NCBI GenBank assembly: GCA_947095585.1
Contig: OX352763.1
Span: forward strand, 104,945,908 to 105,009,907
Length of the DNA stretch: 64,000 nucleotides
Direction: 5' to 3'
Origin: Nephrocerus scutellatus
Lineage: Eukaryota > Arthropoda > Insecta > Diptera > Pipunculidae
In this document: positions 36,405 to 49,200 of the stretch, piece after piece
Numbering within the stretch: position 1 is the first letter of the stretch
Layout: the number at the start of each line of letters is the position of its first letter
The notes under the pieces: generated by a model
What the model was told of the DNA's origin: nothing
The model's input: the letters and a program-made list of their open reading frames with translations, nothing else
Databases searched by the model: none
Program-made: the position numbers and the translations under genes

Positions 36405-36625
36405 TTTACAGAAATAAGAGAACAATGCAAAAGAAATTGAATGAGAAATAATTGGCCTGCGTGTTTCAAAGTGACATTCTTACCATACCATTACCATTTC
36501 TCTTCTAATTTAATTTAAAACTACTCAAATTTTTTTATGAGTTGAAACCAAAATCTCCATTACTGTGTTTGGGCAGTAATATGCAATATGCAGCAACTTC
36601 AAAGTTAGTGGTTAGTGGTTATGAT
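36405..36625. repeat. Third partial copy of the 35.1-35.4 kb segment
   Basis: It matches 35,140-35,390 (AGAGAACAATGCAAAAGAAAT, TGGGCAGTAATATG, CAGCAACTTC) with a few indels. A (TA)n microsatellite follows at about 36,685-36,710. Confidence 0.7.
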
Positions 36626-37039
36626 GTGATGATGATGTATGTGATGAGCTACGGTGCTAGTAGTATAGAGTATAGAAGTATAGATATATATATATATATA
36701 TATATATAAGTTTAGTATAGAATTTTCTTTTAATATATCCGTCCGTGTTTATGTCCCACAGACAACAAGATCTTAGTTTTCTTTTCTTTCGTCCCGGACA
36801 GACGTTGTCACGCTCAAAACCCACGGCCGTGTCTTCGACACAGCCTACCCTGCTCTTTTTCAGTATCCGTTAGATGCTTCTATCGGACACGAGGAAAAGT
36901 TTCATGTCCTCTAAGAAATGCAGTTTTTGAAGGTTCAATATTGGCAAACGCAAGCAAACGACCAGTCAACAACAGAGCAAACAACGAAACGCTCAAAACT
37001 GAACAAAATACAAAGACTAATTTGTCTACGTCCAACCAT

Positions 37040-37955
37040 CAGACTTAATGATAAAAACAACTAATTTCCAAAGGAATTTATCGATAAAAATACCCAAACG
37101 AAATCAAGTTGAAAATATTATAAGTACCATTCGACAGCATGCATCCATCTGGTACACAAACGGATTAAAAACAAACACAGGAACCGGAGCAGAGTTTTCG
37201 GATCTAGAACCAAAATGCGAATACCCCTAGGCAGATCTCCAACAGTATTCCAGTCGGAAACCATAGCAAAAGAACCCTGCGCACAAAGAAGGTATACAGA
37301 AGAACTAAGATCTATGTGATCTTAGACAGTCAAGCAGCACTGCTAACGCTAAAAAGTTCAGTCTTTAATTCTAAAACATCGTGGAACTGCTTCTGCCACT
37401 TAAAAGAACTGGCCAAAACCAACAAAATCACACTAATGTGGTCTCCCGGACACTCGGGCATATCAGGAAACGAGGCAGCAGATCTCTGTGCAAGAGAAGG
37501 CAAACAGCTTCTCAAATACAACATTAGTCATACATGGACAGGGCCCTCAAACTGGACTGCCATACACTAAGAACACTAGTCTGGTACTTGACAGGACAGG
37601 GCCCATTCCATGGTCATCTCTTAAAATTGAGTAAATCTCAATCGGATTGCTGCCAATTTGGTAACGAGGCAAAGGAAACATCATCGGAGCACTTACTTTT
37701 CATATGTGCAGCCATCACCCGGAAAAGAATAAAACATTTCAATGCTCATACAGTTCTCTGGCCAAATGCCAAATCAATCGAATTGGCAGAAGTGGTGGCG
37801 TTTACAAAGGAACGTTCATCAAGAGGAACTGATGATGAATCACATAATGTGGTAAAACATCTGGGATGCACAATAGACCTCAAGGTCGCAGTGCACAATG
37901 TAAAGCCTTGTGCCACACTTACAATAATAATAATAATAATAAGTATATAAAAAAA
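37040..37955 (+). mobile_element. RNase H-bearing LINE, 3' end with (AAT)n tail
   Basis: 37,316-37,570 encodes the RNase H core: LDSQAALLTLKSS and MWSPGHSGISGNEAADLCAR, carrying the conserved Asp, the His of the GHSGI motif and the final Asp. Then FHGHLLKLSK..DCCQFGNEAK and SEHLLFICAAI form the C-terminal knuckle. A run of AATAATAAT at about 37,922-37,940 closes the element. Upstream frames are broken. It is a different family from the LOA-like copies here, closer to I/R1-type LINEs. Confidence 0.75.
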
Positions 37956-38129
37956 GGAGTTTTGTTTAAGAAGCAATTTATTGATTCGCTAAGCTTAGAA
38001 GTCAAAGTATTCCTATTTCTGGCGCGATTATAAATGCAAAGGCATAGGAAATAACAGTTAAATTGGGTGTAAGTAATTTTATTGCATAAGGAATAATGTT
38101 GCTTTTAAGTAAAGCTTTAGTTGTAAATA

Positions 38130-39299
38130 AGGTGGACGTCGAGCAGTTCAAGGCAAAGCTGCAACGCAGATAAAAGCGGGATTTTCTTTCGCGCATAACC
38201 TGACAAAACTCTCCCTCTTAAATCCAAAAAATGCATTTGCGGTAAATTATCTATGGAAAGACTCACAGCTTTGTTTTGCGCAAACATAGCTGGAGAGAAA
38301 GTACTGCTTTTGGTCATAGGTAAAGCAGCCCACCCTTGAGCATTCAAATATCTTCCTATCAAAGAACTACCAGTGGATTGGAAATCTAACAAAAAAGCAG
38401 TGATGACTCGAGAAATCATGACTTAATGGCTGCAGCAGTTGAACAGGAAAATTAGATCTCAGAAACAAAAATTCTTGGATAATGCAAAATCTCATCCAAG
38501 GAAACTAAACTTAACAAATCTGGAAATTAATCTTAGTCTTCCCGACTTTGATGCCGAGGATGATATACCACTGGCAACCTATGCAAAATTCCAAAAAGGG
38601 TTTGCTTTATCAAATGGGTTTGACGAATTCCTAAAAATTAATGAAAGTGTCTTCACTAAAGATAACAGTATTGGAATACAACTTGAAAATCAAAGCGCTA
38701 CTCCGGAGGTGAGTGAGTCTGAAGACGAAGCTCATAAAGATGCGATGTCGTTTGTTGTAGCAGCTCCAGGTCTGTTGAACCAAAGAGTAAAGGGACACTT
38801 TGGTTATACCTATTGCTGGTTTGACAATCATTGGTCCAGTGTGCGAAACACTGGAGTCATTATGGTGCGTAGAACCGATCGTCGTAGAAAGGTAAAGAAA
38901 TTATTGACCCCATAACTTCATATGAAGAGACACTGAAACAAGTTGCCCGTTTGAAGCATTTTGCCAGAGTTGACTTTATAGCATTTTACCACATGAAGAA
39001 CGTAGAGACTCATTTTGAAACTCAAAATTTTAAGTTTAATTTATGTTTCTAGTATAACTAAATTTTTCCAACCAAAGTAGACTGGTTTTCTATTAATTTT
39101 AATGAAATTTAAACATGTGTACAATGTATCCAAATATAGTTGTGTAATATGTATCGTACTAATCATTCTTAAATATTCAGAAATTTAAACAAATTATTAC
39201 AATTTCTGTCAATTTAGGTGACTCCAATAATGCTTTTCAACCCAAAATTGTTGTTCCTCCCCCATATGGGGACATCTCTCATAACTGGACAAAACACTG
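38130..39299 (+). mobile_element. Tigger/pogo-type transposase relic with right end
   Basis: The plus strand encodes, with frame breaks, KVLLLVIGKAAHP, FKYLPIKELPVDWKSNKKAV, MTREIMT, then RKIRSQKQKFLDNAKSHPRK and LNLTNLEI. These are the LVIGKS...W.T..IF...W and DNA.SHP blocks of Tigger DDE transposases, including the second catalytic Asp. The third catalytic region is missing: an acidic C-terminal tail (DFDAEDDIPLATYAKFQKG) follows at once, so there is an internal deletion. CATAACTGGACAAAACACTG at about 39,280-39,299 is a likely right terminus. A scrap of LOA-like RT lies at about 38,790-38,920. Confidence 0.75.
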
Positions 39300-39324
39300 C
39301 GACGGTGGGTTTTCAGCTTTGGGG

Positions 39325-41460
39325 AATATGTTTAGGCTAAGTTGAAGTGGCCGTCAGTCAAAACCGACGCACTTAGACCAAGAAGGTCCGTTGTGATACC
39401 ACATGGATCTAAAAAATCCCACGCCTACTCGTTGAACCACTTGGACCTTCATATGTAGCGCAATAGACTATTAATATCAATTTGGGTTAGATCGTTAAGA
39501 TCGTTGAAAAAAAAACAACCCATAAAAATTAAAATTTTTCTTGTAAATTCTCTAATCGGGGATAGACACACACACACACACACACACTGCGTGCTCGTTT
39601 TGTGGCAAAATCATTCTCCAAATGACGCAGCGGCAGCGAACAGCGCTGCTCACAAAGCACAGAGCTCAGACTTTGCCGTGATCTGATGCGATATAGCGAT
39701 ATTTAAAAATTGTATATCGGGGTCCCCAAGGGGCCGATCGATTTTTACAAAAAGTGTTTTCCATCGAAGACACACATGTGTACAAAATTTAAAGAAAATC
39801 GGATAAATTTTGTAAAATATTTGTATGGGAGCCTCCCGACCCCGCGGCCCGAGGGGCCTCAAATTTTAATAGAAAGTGTTGTCTTGGGAGATATACATGT
39901 GTGCAAAATTTCAATAAAATCGGGCTGTACGAAGTGGGTTAAAAATTGATCACAAGATTTGGCCAGCCAGCCACGGGCAAGTGAAGTTAATATAGAGAAT
40001 TTAAAAAAAAACGCTCCCAGAAGGAGCTTCCGCCTATTCGAGAGGGCTGGGCACGTACAAAGTAGATGGTGAGTGGTTTCCTTCTCCTCCTCATCCATGC
40101 AGCTTCTGCAGAAATCGTTGGAAAGGACTCCTAGTCTTTCTGAATGCTTGCCTATGAGACAGTGTCCAGTTATGACACCTATAATGGCACTAATGTGCAG
40201 TCTATTTAGAGAGATCAAACACTTGGAGCGTTTCGGATCCAGCTTGGGCCAGATCTGCTTCGTTGCTATGCACGTGGTACCGTTTGACCATCTATAATTT
40301 GTATAATTTGAAATGCTCTGCCATCTCCTCAAGAGACGATCGGCAATTTCGCACCAGAATAGAATTTGTGGAGACTGATTCCATGGACTTTAGCGCAGCC
40401 TGACTATCCGAAAAAATGTGGATATCCCTAACATATATGACATTACTCTTCAGCTAAGAAAAGGCTTCCTTAATAGCCATGATTTCCGCTTGGAAAACAC
40501 TACATTGATCAGGAAGACGGAAAGAGAGACTTAGATTTAGTTTTTTTTAAAAAGACACCTCCGCCAACCCCTTCATCAGTTTACGACCCATCTGTGTAGA
40601 AGTGAATTCCCATATTTTCCAAGTAGATGCCTTCCTCCCAAGAAGACCTGGAGGGGATGGTAACCTGAAAGTTAAGGATAGAGAAGTGGCCGAAATCATT
40701 CACGGTCCTCTGAGAGATTGCTCTGAGGCGAGTAGCCCCGCTTGCAGCCAGTTGTCTGCCGAAGATGTCGAGTGGAGCAAGGTTGAGCAGAATGTCCACA
40801 GTAGCAGAGGGAGTTGTACGAAGCGCTCCGCTCACACAAAGACAAGCTGATCTTTGGACTCTGCTTAGTTTGTCGCGATTGATCGCTTTATCTAATGCAG
40901 TCCACCAAACAGCCACACCGTATAGTAGAATAGGTCTGACTGCTGCTGTGTACAGCCAATGAGTGATATGCGATTGAAGACTCCATTCACTTCCTATGGA
41001 ATTTTTGGCTTGAGAAGAGTGCCACTGTGGCTTTACGGAATCATTATTGTTTGTTGGGTTTCCAGCTCAGCTTCCTATCCAGAATAAGACCAAGATATTT
41101 GGCCTTATCAGAGAAGGTCAAGCTTGTGCCCTTGATTGACGGAGGATTGACGAGTGGGATTTTGTACTTTATCGTAAAGAGGACAGGTTCGGTTTTTTGG
41201 GGGTTTACCCCTAGACCACAATGATCTGCCCAGCTTATTTAGAGCATTCTGCAGAAGTTCGTTCAAGGTGTGTGGGTGCTTTCCTGAGACGGCTATGGCA
41301 ATGTCGTCCGCATAGGCGATCACTCCGCAGCCCTCCCCTCAGGCGAACCACCAGCTTATTCACCGCCAGGTTCCAAAGAATTGGGGACAGGACACCTCCT
41401 TGCGGGGTGCCTCTGCTGACAAATCTTTTGGCAGACGACAAATCAAGTCTTAAATGGGGA
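39325..41460 (-). mobile_element. LOA-like LINE copy, split by an inverted-repeat element
   Basis: On the minus strand 41,108-41,441 encodes RT (RFVSRGTPQGGVLSPILW and, in another frame, AYADDIAIAVSG, the catalytic box). 40,581-40,916 encodes the thumb (DKLSRVQRSACLCVSGA, RTTPSATVDILLNLAPLD) and the start of RNase H (HFYTDGS). 39,859-40,332 encodes the C-terminus (IIGVITGHCLIGKHSERLG, CRSCMDEEEKE). The 3' tail continues at 39,325-39,470 beyond the inserted element (39,544-40,003). This is the most complete of the LOA-like copies, but it is frameshifted. Confidence 0.78.
39544..40003. mobile_element. Inverted-repeat element with internal modules, copy 1
   Basis: It starts TAAATTCTCTAATCGGGG and ends ATATAGAGAATTTA, an 11-bp terminal inverted repeat. 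Between them are two related modules of roughly 120 bp built around TTTTTACAAAAAGTGTT, ACATGTGTACAAAATTT and GAAAATCGG. (CA)n at about 39,567-39,588 is part of it. No protein is encoded. Confidence 0.7.
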
Positions 41461-41469
41461 ATATGACTG

Positions 41470-42585
41470 TAAATGTTTTTTGGTTGTCAATGCCACTACA
41501 CACAATTGCCGCCCTTTTATTTTATTTTTGTCCTCATTCGCAAATGAAGCAGAGAGAGCTTGTCATAAAAAACCAAAAAGAGTCGAAACTCAAGGTAAAG
41601 CAAAATGAGCGGTACTCTTATCACTAATGCACACAAAACTGCCAAAGTCGAGTTTTGGTTGTTCATAGGAACAAATTTTGTTAAAGAAAAAGACTATGTG
41701 CTTATTGCTCTATGATTAGACCCATAGGTTAGCAATGCAGGGTTAACTATAATTTGGTTGCATTTTCAAATTGCAGCTATAAAGAAGTTAAAAACTGTAA
41801 TCAAGTTGATTTATAGTTTATACGATGTTCTGTTTATATCAGTTATCGTAGAAATAAATAAATAAACAAATAAATAAATAATTCATGGTCAAAATCCACC
41901 GGTTCATTTTTGATTGCTTACTAAAACGATTAATATTGCTAAGCTTTTCTGATATTCCTTGTAAGAGTCCTTATGTCATATAGTTAGGACCCTTCTTAAT
42001 TCACTCATCGCATCTTTTAATTTCGAATAATAATACATATGTGTACATAATATGAAAATAACAAGCGGACGGACATAGTTCTAATTGGTTCTGGAATACC
42101 TGATTACTCATACTATTTTAGCATCTTCTTAGAGGGCATTAGATGCGTACTTTAAATTTATGAAAACTTTATGCTGTCATTTTGAAGGAAATAGATAAAT
42201 TGGAGAACATTTTCTAAAACACAACCATCTGGTTTAGGTCTTCATCAACGAACCAATAACCGCATATGTGCCGAAATGTCGCTGAACAACTTCTTGTGCA
42301 CTTTCATTTTCATAATCTGCAGAACGCTCGGCAGGGGTTGACGGTTTCTGATTAGTTTACCTTGAGTTGACCGCACAGCGTACAGTTAGTTGGTCAGTTA
42401 AGTTGAGCTCGAAAAGCAGGTTAAGCCATTATCAACAATATACACATACGAATCAACTACACACGCCCACATTACACAACAGCTATATAGAGCGCTTATA
42501 GACGTTTACGTATTAACGAAAATTTAACAACGAAATAATGAAAACTAGAACACGATTTCAAAAAATACGTACATAAAAGTACAAG
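41470..42585. other. Intergenic, AT-rich, no gene seen
   Basis: Between the LOA-like copy and the carrier 3' end there is no ORF or repeat I can name, apart from an AAATAAATAAA run at about 41,855-41,880. Confidence 0.5.
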
Positions 42586-42590
42586 GCAAC

Positions 42591-42596
42591 TTTATT
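42591..42596 (-). terminator. Poly(A) signal of the carrier gene
   Basis: AATAAA on the minus strand, 47-52 bases past the stop codon. Confidence 0.6.
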
Positions 42597-42642
42597 TCAT
42601 AATATTATGTGTTACTGGGAATAATTATTATTCTCCTTTCAT

Positions 42643-43221
42643 CTATGCACAGGTCTTTAACAAATGTTCATATGTATACTCAAAGACTAGCAGCATGATA
42701 GCGCCACCAGGACCCAATCGCATCACCTTCGGCACCAAGCCCTTGTAAAGTGCTCGAAAACCTTCCTCACGATAAACCATCGCCACAGTTCTTAACGTTG
42801 ACTTGTACTTTATAGCGCCCGATGCCTGATGTGGCTGAGGTCCTTGAATACGCGACTTTGCCACATCGAATGGTATATTGACGAAACAGGCAAGCGTACC
42901 AGATGTGAAGCCGATGAGTACTTTTTTAAAGAATTCCTTTGTGGAATCCTCGAAGGCGGGAACATAATTCTTAACACTATGATAGAATCCAAAGTAGACC
43001 ATATTGAAGAGGCCATTGCGACTCATTGTCGCAGTTACACCTTTGTTTAGGCCACGAAAACCGAAGCCATCATTTTGAATGATTCGCTTGGTAACAGCCC
43101 ATGTGCCAGGTGCTTCCTTCATTCGTGAATGATCAGCTTGCTGAGCGACTTTCACTACTTCAAATGGATTTACGGCAATGGCTTCGAGCAGACCAGCTGT
43201 TAGACCGGCCAACGAGAATGT
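42643..43221 (-). CDS. SLC25A21: Carrier exon 3
   Basis: Residues 116-307 and the stop. It begins TFSLAGLTAG after TTATGCAG; the open frame extending to 43,278 is intron. It carries carrier repeats 2 and 3 and ends in the FEYTYEHLLK tail. Confidence 0.93.
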   Translation of the reverse strand, partial: TFSLAGLTAGLLEAIAVNPFEVVKVAQQADHSRMKEAPGTWAVTKRIIQNDGFGFRGLNKGVTATMSRNGLFNMVYFGFYHSVKNYVPAFEDSTKEFFKKVLIGFTSGTLACFVNIPFDVAKSRIQGPQPHQASGAIKYKSTLRTVAMVYREEGFRALYKGLVPKVMRLGPGGAIMLLVFEYTYEHLLKTCA

Positions 43222-46200
43222 CTGCATAACAATAGACAGTGTGTTAGTATGTATGTGCATTGTAAATACAGTGTACACTTACCAATGGAGTTGGTGCTGG
43301 TGCCCCAAAGAGGAACAATGGCTTAACCTGTTCGAAGCAGAGGAATTTAATTGCTCTCTTTGGCGTCTCAGCTATCACTGGCGGAAGAATGCCTTTCCAA
43401 AATGACAAAACTCCCTCGTTTCTGTACATTTTGCTGAAGCAATCGAATACTCCTTTGTATTGATCCTGAAAAATTAAAAAGTAAACAAATTAATTTCATG
43501 TGTCCGTACATCTATGTAAACACTTACACTATGCGCAAATAATCTCAACTTATGCCTATGAAATCTTTAATTAATTAACTGGTGGTTTAAATTCAATCAA
43601 TGTCAGTTAGTGTTAAAAGGAGAAAATGGAAACATTTATACAAATATGCAGTTATGTAATAGCTGTGTCAAATACAAATCAATTCCTTCTAGGATTAAGT
43701 GTATTTATATTAAAACGAAGAAAATGCTTGACATGATAGAAGCTGCAAATAGGCTATTAGGAACCCTGAAGCTATGCTTTCGGTTATACCGGTTGTCCCC
43801 ATATTCGTCAAAGATAATTAGGGAAATGATTCTTGGGTATATTTTAAGGAAAAAGTCATTCTAGAGCAGTGGCGCTTTAATGTTTTGGTAGGCCCTGAGG
43901 CCTCTTTACGTTTTTTAAACTGTATGCATGCCGTATGCTCTCATCACGCAGTTACTCTACTTAACGCAATCGTTTTTTGACACTTTTTAACTGTCAGCGC
44001 ATGTATAAGTCCATGACGCAGCAACACTATCGGAGAGTTCCAAAAATTATCTTTGTCTTTTCTCTTTATACTTTTACATATGTAACCAACAATAAAGGAA
44101 AGAAAATAAAGGAAATGTAAATTCTCTAATCGGGGGATACACAATGTGCAAAGTTTAAATAAAATCGGGTAACATTTTTAAAAAAAATTTGGGAGCCCCC
44201 TTATGCTGATCACTCCAAAATTTTTACAAAAAGTGTTTCAATCGGAGATACATATGTGTATAAAATTTGAAGAAAAATGGTACTTGTTTTTATAAAATTT
44301 TATCGGGTAAATTTTTTAAAATTTTATTAGGGGCTTTTCTCTCGAACGCGGCTAAGAGGTCAGAATGCTTTTTGCTAAGCACCCAAGTCTCGGATCCATA
44401 TGTAAAGTACTGGTAAGACCATTGTCTTATATATCAGCAGCTTGGATGTTATGGTTAACTTCCTGGATTTGAAGAGTCTTGACAGACTATAGTAGGCTTT
44501 GTTGGCTTGGCTTGTTGTAGTTGACCCGAGATAGTTAAAGAATTGCAATACTTCAAATTCGCGCTCCACTATTTGAATTGAGGGACCAATGTTGGATCTT
44601 CTACTCGCAGACGTGGCCACCATGTACTTTGCTTTGCCCTCATTTATGGGCGGCCCCAGATTTCGTGCCGCCTCCTCTATCTAGATTAAAGCTTTCTGTA
44701 CAGCTCTTGGGTTTCTACCAACGATGTCAATATCGTCTGCGTAAGCCGGTATCTGAATGTACTTATAGAAAATTGTTCCTCTCGCCTTTACGTCAGAGTC
44801 TCGGATCACTTTCTCCAACGCCAGGTTGAAGAGGACACAGGCCAGTCCATCCCCTTGTCGGAGCCCGTTATAGATGTTGAATGGGCTTGATCACTTCTAA
44901 ATTTTTACAAAAAGATGTTGTCCATTTGAGATACATATGCATATACCATTTTAAGAAAATCGGGTACTTTTTTTAGAAAATTTGTATGTGTACCCCCGGA
45001 TTTGTATGGGTGCCACCGGAATTCCAAATTTTTACAAATACACATGTGTATAAAATTTGAAGAAAATCAAGTACTTTTTTTATAATATTTGTATGGGTGC
45101 CCCCCGACTCCGGGGTCCGATCACTACCAAATATTTACAAAAATTGTTGTCCATCGAAGATACATATATGTATAAAATTTAAAGAAAATCGGGTACTTTT
45201 TTTTATAAAATTTGTATGGTTAAGAATTGATCACAAGATTTGGTGTGCCAGTCCGCCAGCCAGCCACGGGCAGGCGAAGTTAATATAGAGAACTTAAAAA
45301 TACAAACACTCCGTGGTATTTATAAGAATTTCACACTGACAATACATAGTAAAGAAATATTGGCGTAAGGTTCTTCGGAAATACTTGAAGTGATAAAGTT
45401 TTTTACACGATCATAGACGAAAGTGACTATTCCTAGACGTAGGCATTATCCACACTAGTTTGTTAGCATAGAAAATACTCCTGTTATTTATTGCAGCCAC
45501 AGCGAACACACATTCCCAGAGTAATTTTGCATTGCGGCATAACAGGTTTAGCAGGAAACCAGTATGTAGAGTACATTACTCGCAGGAAAGTGCTTATCGT
45601 GCTCGTTAGATTGCGGCAAAATAACGTCCACTTTCCTCGCTCGTTATGTAATATACTATTAAGTTCCAGAGATAACTTGCATTTCGCGGTGATAATCAAA
45701 CTCTTGGATGGCAGCAGAATGGGAATTTTCTTGGCATTATTGAACTGCAGAGCAAACTGACCTGTTTCTTGAATAATATCTTTCATGTTACGGTAACAAA
45801 GGAAAAGGCATTTTTTGAATGCATTTGTGTGTTTCAATATTAATTGCAAACATCAGGTGGAGCATCGTATCTCCATCGTATCGACCTTGTAAACGAATAA
45901 TCCGATAACGAATAATCCGATGCCTTTGTGCAGTATTCTGCTCTAGCTAGTGCGACTAATGACCAGTTGTTGCCATTGGCGTCGAGTTGAGGTCGATGGA
46001 TTCTGTCCCACACTATCGGCCACACCCGCAAAATTCTCTGGCGTGCGACATTGATAATAAGTTTTTTATATTTCGAAACGCTTCTCAAGCGAAAACATGA
46101 TAGTTTCGCGGAATATCAGACTGACGAGCTGTCAAAATCTCAAGCAAATCGTTTAAAAAAAAAGTTGCCATAGCCTATGATTTAAAAACAAACCAGCAGA

Positions 46201-49200
46201 TTGCCCACCCTTAACCACTACATTCCAACCGTCAACTGCATAGCCAAGGCCAATCTGCTTGATTCACATTTCACAGCTACCTCCAAGCTATCAGACTGCC
46301 TGTAGTTTCAAGAGTCGAATCATCTATTTTCGTTCTCATATTTTTTTCGTACCGACCTAACAGCCGTTGTTTCTAAGGTCGTAGGAACGCTGATTTATCG
46401 TAAGATTATGCAACACCTTGAATTACGGAAAATTCTTAGCGATATATGCTTGGCACAACATACACATACACAACACAAATAGTCGCGGGAAGCTAGGCCT
46501 TGGACCGCAATGGTCTGTCGCGCCGAAATATTATTATTATTATAAATATGTGGTCATTCCAAAGAAGCTTGTCGTTAACGTACATACCGAGAATTGCGAG
46601 TTTTTCAGTTTCCTCGATGCAAGTGCCATTCATGGATAATGGCTGTGGGTTTATTATTCGCTTGGAAGACAGAAGACATCATTGGGTTTTAGAAGCGTTA
46701 CATTCTACTCGATTGTTTTCTTGTCATCGTATTATGCTGTCCAGGTCAGAAGTAAACATGCTTAACATACCTAGTTGTTCGAGTTTCACATGAGAAGTTG
46801 AGGGGGTTCCTTAAACTGTAATATATAATATATATTTAATATATTATTAATAAAAATGAGAAACAGTTTAGGGCTCAAAACAGAGCCCTGGGGAATGCCA
46901 CCATTTAAGTAATGCATTTAAGACTGAAAACCGTCAATCCAACTTGAATTGAGCGGTCCAAAAGATAGGTTCTAATCCAATAAAGCAGTTTTCCACCGAT
47001 ACTATAAGCATGCCTTTTGGACAAAAGAGGTTGATGCTTGATCTGGCAAATATTTTGGAAATATCGAGTGCAACAGCTTTGGTTTCACCAAATTGATGCT
47101 CCACTCTTCGGTTGGATATACCATCAAATAGCCAGTAGAACGTTTCGCACGAAATCCATACTGCCGGTCACTAAGGATTTATGTATAGTTTCAATACATT
47201 TCGTGAGCTGATAATTGAACAGCGTTTCCATGACCTTGGAAGGAATGGATGTTACTGCTATGGGTCGGTACGAAGAAGGAGACGACGGTTCACCTTTTTG
47301 GGAATAGGCTAGGCAAAGACTTCTCGGAAAGAGTTCAGAAGAATATGATAGATGAGCTTACGCAGTGGTAATGCCAGCTTGGAAAAATATCTCTTCAGCA
47401 CAAATGGGGAAATACAATCTGGATTTGTAAGTGTTGAGATCGTTGACAACTCTAGCAGGTGTAATGTAGAATGTAGATCTGTTCCATAGAGTATTCAATA
47501 CTTGGAGTTACGGGCAGCAGCAAAGCACAAACTGGAAGGGTGAAGCCAGCTGCAAAATGCACAGCAAACAGATTGGCTTTTTCCTTAGAGTTGACAGCTG
47601 GAATCAGCTGTATTTTTGATTATTTTCACGAATAACTATATTACTATATTTGCGACGTGGAGTATTTTGGCCTCAATTCAGGTCTTAATGGACGGTTTTA
47701 AATCTAATGTTCACCGCAAAACGCTGGTGTTCCCCAGGGCTCTGTTTTGTCAACGACACTCTTTCTCATTTATATTACCCCTAGTCCGCTACTTCTAATT
47801 CAATTCATTCTTTTGCTAAGCACAGTACTCTCAGCTTTTCAATTGGAACAACAATTTATGTAAGGCACATTTAATTCTGAGCTTGGTAAGAAGGTGAGCT
47901 TTACACAATAGAGTACAATGTATCGCCTCTGAAATGCAATGCTGACTCCTGTCGTCAAAGCGAAATACAAATCTCCAACTTTTATGTATGCATGAATGTC
48001 AATTGCATTGAAGAAACCGATAAACTCGTAATTATCTCGATTTACGTCAACAACAAGCTTCGTTGGAACGAGCTCACGAGTCTACTATTAAGCCTATCAT
48101 TGCCGGATTCTATGTTTCCGCCTTTAAAACGCATGTGCATTTACATATCATCTTATCATCTTAGTTTCCTAACGCCCACGTTGTCCTCGTTCCTTGATCT
48201 TAGAGACAGAGGCGGATTCAAGACACCTTGTTTTCCACCAGCTTCTCGTATTCGTAAAATGTAAAAAATGTCATGCTGGTAAAGCTCTGCAGGCTTCTGT
48301 ATGTCACGTATAAATCGCATTGTTGAAGTGAAACCAGTTTGGAAAGTCACTTGGAGACACTACAGCTGGGCAGACTGAGCCTTCAATGATATTAACTTGA
48401 AATCGAAACTTAAATTGGTGAGGAAGACGACTCAGTTCAGTTCTTGTGGTAATTTTGTTGTTCAATTACACACAATCATTCAGATTCAATAGCTTATCAC
48501 TCAATACTCTTATGCGAAATTGAGATCAACGTCTATCCCGTGTCCAGATTGTAACGCTTATTATTACTTAAATGCAGTTAAACTGATAAACCTAAGATAT
48601 CAAATCTTAAAAGTTCGTCCAAATCAACGGCTTATATTTTGCCTGAAAAACGTTCAACTAAAAACATAATGTCGATACATACTTCTATCTATGAAACAAC
48701 ATATTACTCGAATGTATTTTTTTTTAAATTTGCTGAAAAAATCAAATCAGAAGAGAAGAATTCAATGAATACCAAAAATTTGTCGGTATTATTGAACTTT
48801 TATAAATAGACCAACAAGAGACTGTGCCAGGCCAACAAACTCGCATGTATGCATATTTCCAGTGTTTTTTTTTGTCAAAAAAATTTAATTGAGCATTGAG
48901 AATGCTGTTTTATTTTATTTAACTGTATTTATACCTAATACTCGTATATAGTAAAACATACTCATGTATTCGTATATGTACTCAGAATACGTATACGGGC
49001 TTATTTTGTATTTCCATATAAAAAATAATAAAAAAATGCCCAACAATTCGGCAAGAATCTGTGCTATCTTTATTTGCTCCTTGAAGAGTAAATTAAGCGT
49101 TTGCTCGTTGAGAAAACCTAACTTTTCTTATGCCTCTTTCGATTTGCTCAAATCATACCCAAAACCAAATCCACGGTTAAAATGTCAAAGTAATAGAGTT

